Positions 60,178 through 64,000 of a DNA stretch of 64,000 nucleotides are shown here, in pieces (positions within the stretch are counted from its first letter, which is position 1; each line of letters begins with the position of its first letter). The notes below the pieces were generated by a model. It was not told the DNA's origin. It saw nothing but the letters and a program-made list of their open reading frames with translations, and did not search any database. The translations under genes were made by a program, and so were the position numbers. The stretch comes from Swaminathania salitolerans (lineage in GTDB: Bacteria > Pseudomonadota > Alphaproteobacteria > Acetobacterales > Acetobacteraceae): the NCBI RefSeq assembly GCF_025994315.1, contig NZ_BAQE01000005.1, one strand, 5' to 3'.

Positions 60178-60954
60178 TCAGCGCAGGTTCCGGTTCGGCC
60201 CTTCGATCCCGAATGCATCGTCCGGTGCCTCGGCGACCTCGGTCGTGCTCGCGGGATGACGGAGCGTTGCATAATCGGCGTGGCTGCCGGCATCGGAAAC
60301 GGCATGTCCAGCGTGGCTCGCCGGCGTGTTGTTGGCCATCATGACGCCGTCATCGGGACGGGCATAGATGAAACCGTATGTGGGATAGATGCTGCCGAAG
60401 CTGTCCGGGTTCCCGTTCAGAGCGACTCGCACCGCCGACCAGTCGTTATGCGGCGAAACGTCGATCACGCGCACGTTCTTCGCGACGCCGTTCTGCGCCC
60501 AGTGAGACTGATCGATGACGATAGTCCGGTCGTTCTCGATGGCGCGCACCACTGCGACATGACCGTAGGGCATACGGCGAATGGCGCGGAAATTCAGAAC
60601 GGAGCCGGGCTCGGGAGCCGAGCCGCGCGCATAGACGCCTTTCGCATTTGCCCACCAGTCGCGGGCATTGCCGTGAAGAACGACCTCGGAAGCGGCTTTG
60701 GCATAGGCCACGCACTGGATGACATGACCGGTATGACGATGATGTCGCGGCGTGAAACGGGTGGCGTGGATCGATGCACCATGCCTGGTGCGATGATGCG
60801 TTCCGTGGGAAGCGACCTTGTGATGCGCGGTTCTGTGCCGCGCCTGCGCCTCGGATGCGCCGAAACTGGACCCGATCAGGACAGAAAGAAGAGTCAGAGA
60901 CGAAAAGAAGGGCCTGCGGAGGCGTTTAAGGCAACTTTTCTGTCCCACGATCAT
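60178..60954 (-). CDS. Exported CHAP-domain protein (putative peptidoglycan amidase/peptidase)
   Basis: 258 residues from the ATG at 60954; a GTG three codons earlier is open. Signal peptide (FFSSLTLLSVLIGSSFGASE, AQA cleavage), then a His/Arg-rich linker and a CHAP domain with catalytic Cys in IQCVAYAKAASEV and His in YGHVAVVRAIEN, plus GSVLNFRAIRRM and WVVDQSHW-like VIDQSHWAQNG. CHAP enzymes cut peptidoglycan stem peptides or amides. The C-terminal tail is low-complexity. It is monocistronic and ends at the shared terminator. Confidence 0.87.
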   Translation of the reverse strand: MIVGQKSCLKRLRRPFFSSLTLLSVLIGSSFGASEAQARHRTAHHKVASHGTHHRTRHGASIHATRFTPRHHRHTGHVIQCVAYAKAASEVVLHGNARDWWANAKGVYARGSAPEPGSVLNFRAIRRMPYGHVAVVRAIENDRTIVIDQSHWAQNGVAKNVRVIDVSPHNDWSAVRVALNGNPDSFGSIYPTYGFIYARPDDGVMMANNTPASHAGHAVSDAGSHADYATLRHPASTTEVAEAPDDAFGIEGPNRNLR

Positions 60955-61047
60955 TGATTCCACGTCCGCCAGTTAGGTGTTGCAACTAGGTAACTATGTT
61001 CGACCTAGCTTGGCAAGGCGTGTAGAGCGGACTAATGGCAAATTTAT

Positions 61048-61089
61048 GAACTTTCTCCCCTTCAGCTGGTGATCGAAGGGGAAAAGTTC
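61048..61089. terminator. Stem-loop downstream of ridA
   Basis: GAACTTT-C-TCCCCTTC pairs with GAAGGGGA-AAAGTTC (15 bp with one bulge, 11-nt loop), starting 9 bp after the ridA stop on the minus strand. There is only a short T-run in that direction, so it may be a terminator or a 3'-end stabiliser. Confidence 0.5.
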
Positions 61090-61097
61090 AAGACGTA

Positions 61098-61448
61098 TTA
61101 TTTCGTCGTGATCAGCATGATCTCCACAAGCATCCGGGGATCGGCGAGAACTGCCTCTACACAGGCGCGGGCCGGGGCGCCGTCTTTCGGCAGCCAGGCG
61201 GTCCACTGCTCGTTCAGCGCATCGCGATCGGCCATGTTCTTGAGCCAGATCTGTGCCTGGAGAATCCGGGTATTATCCGTGCCGTGCTGCTCGAGAAGCG
61301 CGTCGAGCTGCGCAAGGACATCGGCCGTCTGCGTCTTGAAATCGGCATCGAGATTGCGGGCGACGACACCCTGCGTGAAAACGAATCCGTGATATTCGAC
61401 GGCCTTCGACATGACGGGATTCGGTTCGGTACGAATGATTCGGCTCAT
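61098..61448 (-). CDS. RidA/YjgF/YER057c family protein
   Basis: 116 residues from the ATG at 61448 with AAGGAGA 6 nt upstream. RTEPNPVMSKAVEYHGFVFT, GVVARNLDADFKTQTADVLA, ILQAQIWLKNMADRDALNEQ and PARACVEAVLADPRMLVEIM show the trimeric RidA fold. The active-site Arg (PARACVEA) is present, so enamine/imine deaminase activity is plausible, but this is one of the divergent subfamilies rather than archetypal RidA. The upstream open frame crosses the gap and was rejected. Confidence 0.88.
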   Translation of the reverse strand: MSRIIRTEPNPVMSKAVEYHGFVFTQGVVARNLDADFKTQTADVLAQLDALLEQHGTDNTRILQAQIWLKNMADRDALNEQWTAWLPKDGAPARACVEAVLADPRMLVEIMLITTK

Positions 61449-61543
61449 GGGAGGTCTCCTTGCGGGGCAGATGCCATGGCGGTCTTTCCCACCATGGCGG
61501 TTTCTCCGATTCTGGTCCGAGTGTCCCGCTGCGGTCAATCCTC

Positions 61544-61586
61544 TTCGCTTGCCCCCCCTTCGCTTGCCCCCCCTTCGCTTGCCCTC
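61544..61586. repeat. 15-bp C-rich tandem array
   Basis: Two exact copies of TTCGCTTGCCCCCCC and a third with a shorter C-run, then decayed copies to about 61610. It lies in the 245-bp gap between the divergent ridA and MBL-fold genes, where both promoters must be. Confidence 0.85.
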
Positions 61587-61694
61587 TTCGCGCGCCCCCG
61601 TCGCTTGCCTGTCATTGCCCGGCACGGTATCGCGCCTTCTGGACCCGCTGCCGGACAGGATCCGAGTCCGGCAGAAGAAGGAGGAGGAGCGCAC

Positions 61695-62336
61695 GTGCAC
61701 GCCAGAACCGTCAAGGTTACCCCCCTGCGTCAGAACTGTACCGTGCTCGAATGCCGCGATACGGGTCACGCTCTCGTGGTCGATCCGGGAGGAGACGTTC
61801 CGGAGCTGCTTGGGACGCTCGAAGGGCTCGAGGTCGACGGCATCCTGCTGACGCATGGTCATTTCGATCATGTCGGCGGGGCGGAGGCCCTGCGCGATGC
61901 CCTGTCCCGCCGTCAGGGAAAGCGCGTTCCGCTCATCGGGCCGGATCGCCGCGATGCCTTCCTGCTCGGATCGGTCGTCGAACAGGCCGAGGCGTTCGGC
62001 CTCTCCGGGCTCGAAAATGCCCACCCCGACCGGTTCGTCTCCGACGGAGAAACGCTCGATTTCCCGATGGCGCGCATCTCCGTTGCGCATTGCCCGGGGC
62101 ATACGCCGGGCCATGTCGTGTTCATCGCGCATGAGCATCGTATTGCGGTGGTGGGCGATACCCTGTTCCGGGGTGTTGTTGGCCGCACCGATTTCGCCTA
62201 TGGCGACCATAAGGCGCTCGTCGAGGGGATCAGGCGTTGCCTTCTCTCCCTGGACGACGATTTCATCGTATTGCCGGGCCATGGCCTCCCGTCGACAATC
62301 GGAGAGGAACGGCGGAGCAATCCTTTTTTGACCTGA
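61695..62336 (+). CDS. MBL-fold metallo-hydrolase (glyoxalase II-like)
   Basis: 213 residues from a GTG at 61695, chosen because AAGGAGGAGG lies 7 nt upstream; the frame is open further but without a good site. THGHFDHVGG binds two metals, with CPGHTPGHVVF, VVGDTLFRGVVGRTDF and LPGHGLPSTIGEE completing the set. The compact length and the GRTDF motif fit YcbL-type hydroxyacylglutathione hydrolases or related thioesterases. The final codons run into a 16-bp repeat. Confidence 0.9.
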   Translation: MHARTVKVTPLRQNCTVLECRDTGHALVVDPGGDVPELLGTLEGLEVDGILLTHGHFDHVGGAEALRDALSRRQGKRVPLIGPDRRDAFLLGSVVEQAEAFGLSGLENAHPDRFVSDGETLDFPMARISVAHCPGHTPGHVVFIAHEHRIAVVGDTLFRGVVGRTDFAYGDHKALVEGIRRCLLSLDDDFIVLPGHGLPSTIGEERRSNPFLT

Positions 62337-62373
62337 TCACCTTTTGGCCTGATCACCGTTTGATCTGATCACC
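62326..62373. repeat. 3 x 16-bp tandem repeat across the MBL stop codon
   Basis: TTTTGACCTGATCACC, TTTTGGCCTGATCACC and GTTTGATCTGATCACC in direct succession. The first unit contains the TGA stop of the MBL gene, and the last ends 13 bp before the DUF192 start. Confidence 0.9.
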
Positions 62374-62386
62374 GGGGAAAGCGACC

Positions 62387-62917
62387 ATGAAAACGCATCT
62401 GCGTACGATTCTGCTCACGACCGGGATTGCCTCCTTGCTGTGTGCCGCTCCGGCGGGGGCGGATACGCCGCCGGAACCGTCCAAGGCTGCTCCGGCAGCG
62501 TCGACATCGGCCAGGGCGATGGAGAAGACATCCCTGACGATCACGGACCGGCAAGGTCACGATCATCGTTTCACGGTGGAAATCGCGCGCACGCCGAAAG
62601 ACAGGGCCGCAGGCCTGACCCATCGGGAGACCGTGCCCGAGGGAACGGGCATGCTGTTCCTGTTCAATCCGCCGGAGGCTGCCGAGATGTGGATGCGCGA
62701 TACGCCGGTCTCGCTCGACATGCTCTTCATCGGCCCGGACGGTCGGATTCAGGCCATTGCGGAGAAAACGGTTCCCTATAGCGAAGCCCGCACAGGGGGG
62801 CAGGGCAGATCGTCCGCCGTTCTCGAGCTGGCCGGAGGCAGTACGGAGAAAGCCGGGATTGTGGTTGGAGACAAGGTGACTTCAGACGCTCTCGCCCCGG
62901 CACGCCACGTGCAATGA
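62387..62917 (+). CDS. Exported DUF192 protein
   Basis: 176 residues. Signal peptide (TILLTTGIASLLCAAPAGAD) and Ala/Ser/Pro linker, then the DUF192 core: FTVEIARTPKDRAAGLTHRE, GTGMLFLFNPPEAAEMWMRD, TPVSLDMLFIGPDGRIQAI and AVLELAGGSTEKAGIVVGDK. The family is widespread, periplasmic and of unknown function. The epimerase gene begins within its stop (ATGA). Confidence 0.93.
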   Translation: MKTHLRTILLTTGIASLLCAAPAGADTPPEPSKAAPAASTSARAMEKTSLTITDRQGHDHRFTVEIARTPKDRAAGLTHRETVPEGTGMLFLFNPPEAAEMWMRDTPVSLDMLFIGPDGRIQAIAEKTVPYSEARTGGQGRSSAVLELAGGSTEKAGIVVGDKVTSDALAPARHVQ

Positions 62918-63894
62918 AGGTTTTCGTGACCGGGGTGGCCGGTTTTGTCGGTTATCATGTCGCAGGGCAGCTCCTCGCCGGCGGGCATCAGGTCGTGGGG
63001 TTAGATTCGCTCAACGACTACTACAGCGTGAGATTGAAGACCGATCGGCTCGCCCGTCTGACGACGGAAGCCGGTTTTTCGTTCCACAAGGGCGATCTGA
63101 GCTGTCGGACCACGGTCGATGGCGTCTTGCAGGCGCATCCCGATATCACCCACGTCGTTCATCTCGCCGCTCAGGCAGGTGTCCGTCACTCGCTGGCCGA
63201 TCCCTGCGCCTATATCACCGCCAATATCACCGGACATGTCGTTCTTCTCGAGGCCGTCAGGCATCTGGAAGGATTGCGGCACATTGTCTATGCCTCTTCC
63301 TCTTCCGTCTACGGGCTGAATGAAGTCATGCCGTTTCGCGAGAGCGACGCGGTCGATCGGCCCGGCTCCTTCTACGCGGTGACCAAGCGCGCCGGCGAAC
63401 TGACGGCACATGCCTATGCGCATCTCTACGGCTTGCGGCAGACGGGGCTGCGTTTCTTCACCGCCTACGGTCCATGGGGCAGGCCGGATATGGCCTATTA
63501 TACGTTCGCCCGCTCGATCATGAACGGAACCCCGCTCACGCTTTATGCCGGAGCAGGGCTGGCGCGCGATTTCACCTATATCGACGATATCGTATCGGGC
63601 GTGCTCGCTGCTCTGGGCAACGAACCCGAACCCGGGGACTCGCGCATCTTCAATCTGGGCTGCGATGCGCCCACGCCGGTGCGTCGACTGGTTTCCCTCC
63701 TCGAGGAGGCTCTCGGCCGAAAGGCGCTCATCGAAGAGAGGAACCGGCCGCTTTCCGACGTGGAAGCGACCTGGTCTTCTCACGAGGCCATCACGGATCT
63801 CACGGGATGGCGGCCCGAGGTTCCGATCGAGGAGGGGATAGGGCGCTTCGTGGCGTGGTTCCGGGCGTACGAAGCGGGTCTCGCCGATTCCTGA
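62914..63894 (+). CDS. UDP-glucuronate 4-epimerase-type NAD-dependent epimerase
   Basis: 326 residues. MKVFVTGVAGFVGYHVAGQL is the NAD motif. DSLNDYYSVRLKTDRLARL is the hallmark of the CapI/LspL UDP-glucuronate epimerases. SSSSVYG with Tyr-x3-Lys in SFYAVTKRAGEL, and FFTAYGPWGRPDMAYYTFAR, complete it. It would make UDP-galacturonate for LPS or capsule. Given the capsule exporter and hldD in the window, an envelope role is likely. Other UDP-sugar epimerases are possible. Confidence 0.88.
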   Translation: MKVFVTGVAGFVGYHVAGQLLAGGHQVVGLDSLNDYYSVRLKTDRLARLTTEAGFSFHKGDLSCRTTVDGVLQAHPDITHVVHLAAQAGVRHSLADPCAYITANITGHVVLLEAVRHLEGLRHIVYASSSSVYGLNEVMPFRESDAVDRPGSFYAVTKRAGELTAHAYAHLYGLRQTGLRFFTAYGPWGRPDMAYYTFARSIMNGTPLTLYAGAGLARDFTYIDDIVSGVLAALGNEPEPGDSRIFNLGCDAPTPVRRLVSLLEEALGRKALIEERNRPLSDVEATWSSHEAITDLTGWRPEVPIEEGIGRFVAWFRAYEAGLADS

Positions 63895-63901
63895 CCATAA
63901 G

Positions 63902-63952
63902 TTTCATTTTTTTGAAATTATGTGTTGACGGTATGGGATGTGGGGTCTAAAA
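63902..63952 (+). promoter_or_regulatory. Probable rRNA-operon promoter reading out of the window
   Basis: An A/T-rich tract like an UP element (63902-63923), TTGACG at 63925, and about 16 bp later CTAAAA at 63947 followed by AGCCCGTTCACC. The TTGACG plus GTCTA(A/T)AAGCC arrangement is what I associate with alphaproteobacterial 16S promoters, and no protein reading frame follows in the remaining 50 bp. The 16S gene itself lies outside. Confidence 0.5.
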
Positions 63953-64000
63953 GCCCGTTCACCGCAGCGGAACACGCTGGGGTGGCTGCCTGAAAGACTG

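Overview
The window is about 62% GC chromosomal DNA, densely packed with convergent and divergent operons. The gene content points to an alphaproteobacterium, most likely an acetic acid bacterium (Acetobacteraceae). The reasons are the polyol dehydrogenase of the mannitol/arabinitol family, the periplasmic glucan genes opgGH with opgC, the linkage of mnmE-mnmG-rsmG-parA-parB to rho, and the proA-nadD-rsfS-rlmH order. The genus is my inference and no database was consulted. I saw no insertion sequence, prophage or CRISPR array. The window is mostly core genome with a few accessory islands.

Layout. 1-4.4 kb: start of a xerC-like recombinase, priA, a small Cys-rich membrane protein, a TPR protein and rpmJ. 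4.4-6.8 kb: a 5'-truncated oligopeptidase B and a DUF2501 protein. 7-16.5 kb: envelope block on the minus strand with opgG-opgH, a mannitol-type dehydrogenase, and opgC - Do-like protease - FUSC. 16.6-23.3 kb: mrp, a small lipoprotein, an exported protein, a TonB-dependent receptor, a PlsC-like acyltransferase and an HdeD-like protein. 23.4-34.8 kb: trpBA, corA, rho, ogt, then mnmE-mnmG-rsmG-parA-parB. Three near-perfect parS palindromes lie at 22583, 30298 and 32582, which marks this as the origin-proximal centromere region. 34.9-38.5 kb: tRNA-Lys, a capsule-export trio (outer-membrane lipoprotein, inner-membrane adaptor, ATPase) without its permease, and tRNA-Gln. 38.5-44.9 kb: COQ9/TetR-like protein, proC, ybjN, ubiK, hldD, lgt, pgeF and a lipoprotein.

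44.9-51.5 kb is the most accessory-looking part. A DeoR-type regulator and a SIS sugar isomerase are divergent from a TonB receptor and an exported glycoside hydrolase. The intergenic region has two oppositely oriented arrays of a 10-bp-period ACGATC repeat, a plausible operator pair. This reads as a small regulated glycan-capture locus, perhaps for galactosamine-type sugars. 51.8-64 kb: prs, a histidine phosphatase, rplY-pth-ychF, glycerate kinase, proA-nadD-rsfS-rlmH, a CHAP hydrolase, ridA, an MBL-fold hydrolase, a DUF192 protein and a UDP-glucuronate epimerase. The last 100 bp look like a strong rRNA-type promoter pointing out of the window.

Two cross-cutting observations stand out. At least eleven very short tandem arrays (period 12-16 bp, 2-6 copies) sit at gene ends, in signal peptides and in intergenic gaps. 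Also, rsfS seems to lack any ATG/GTG/TTG for its N-terminus and has an ATC codon where the start should be.
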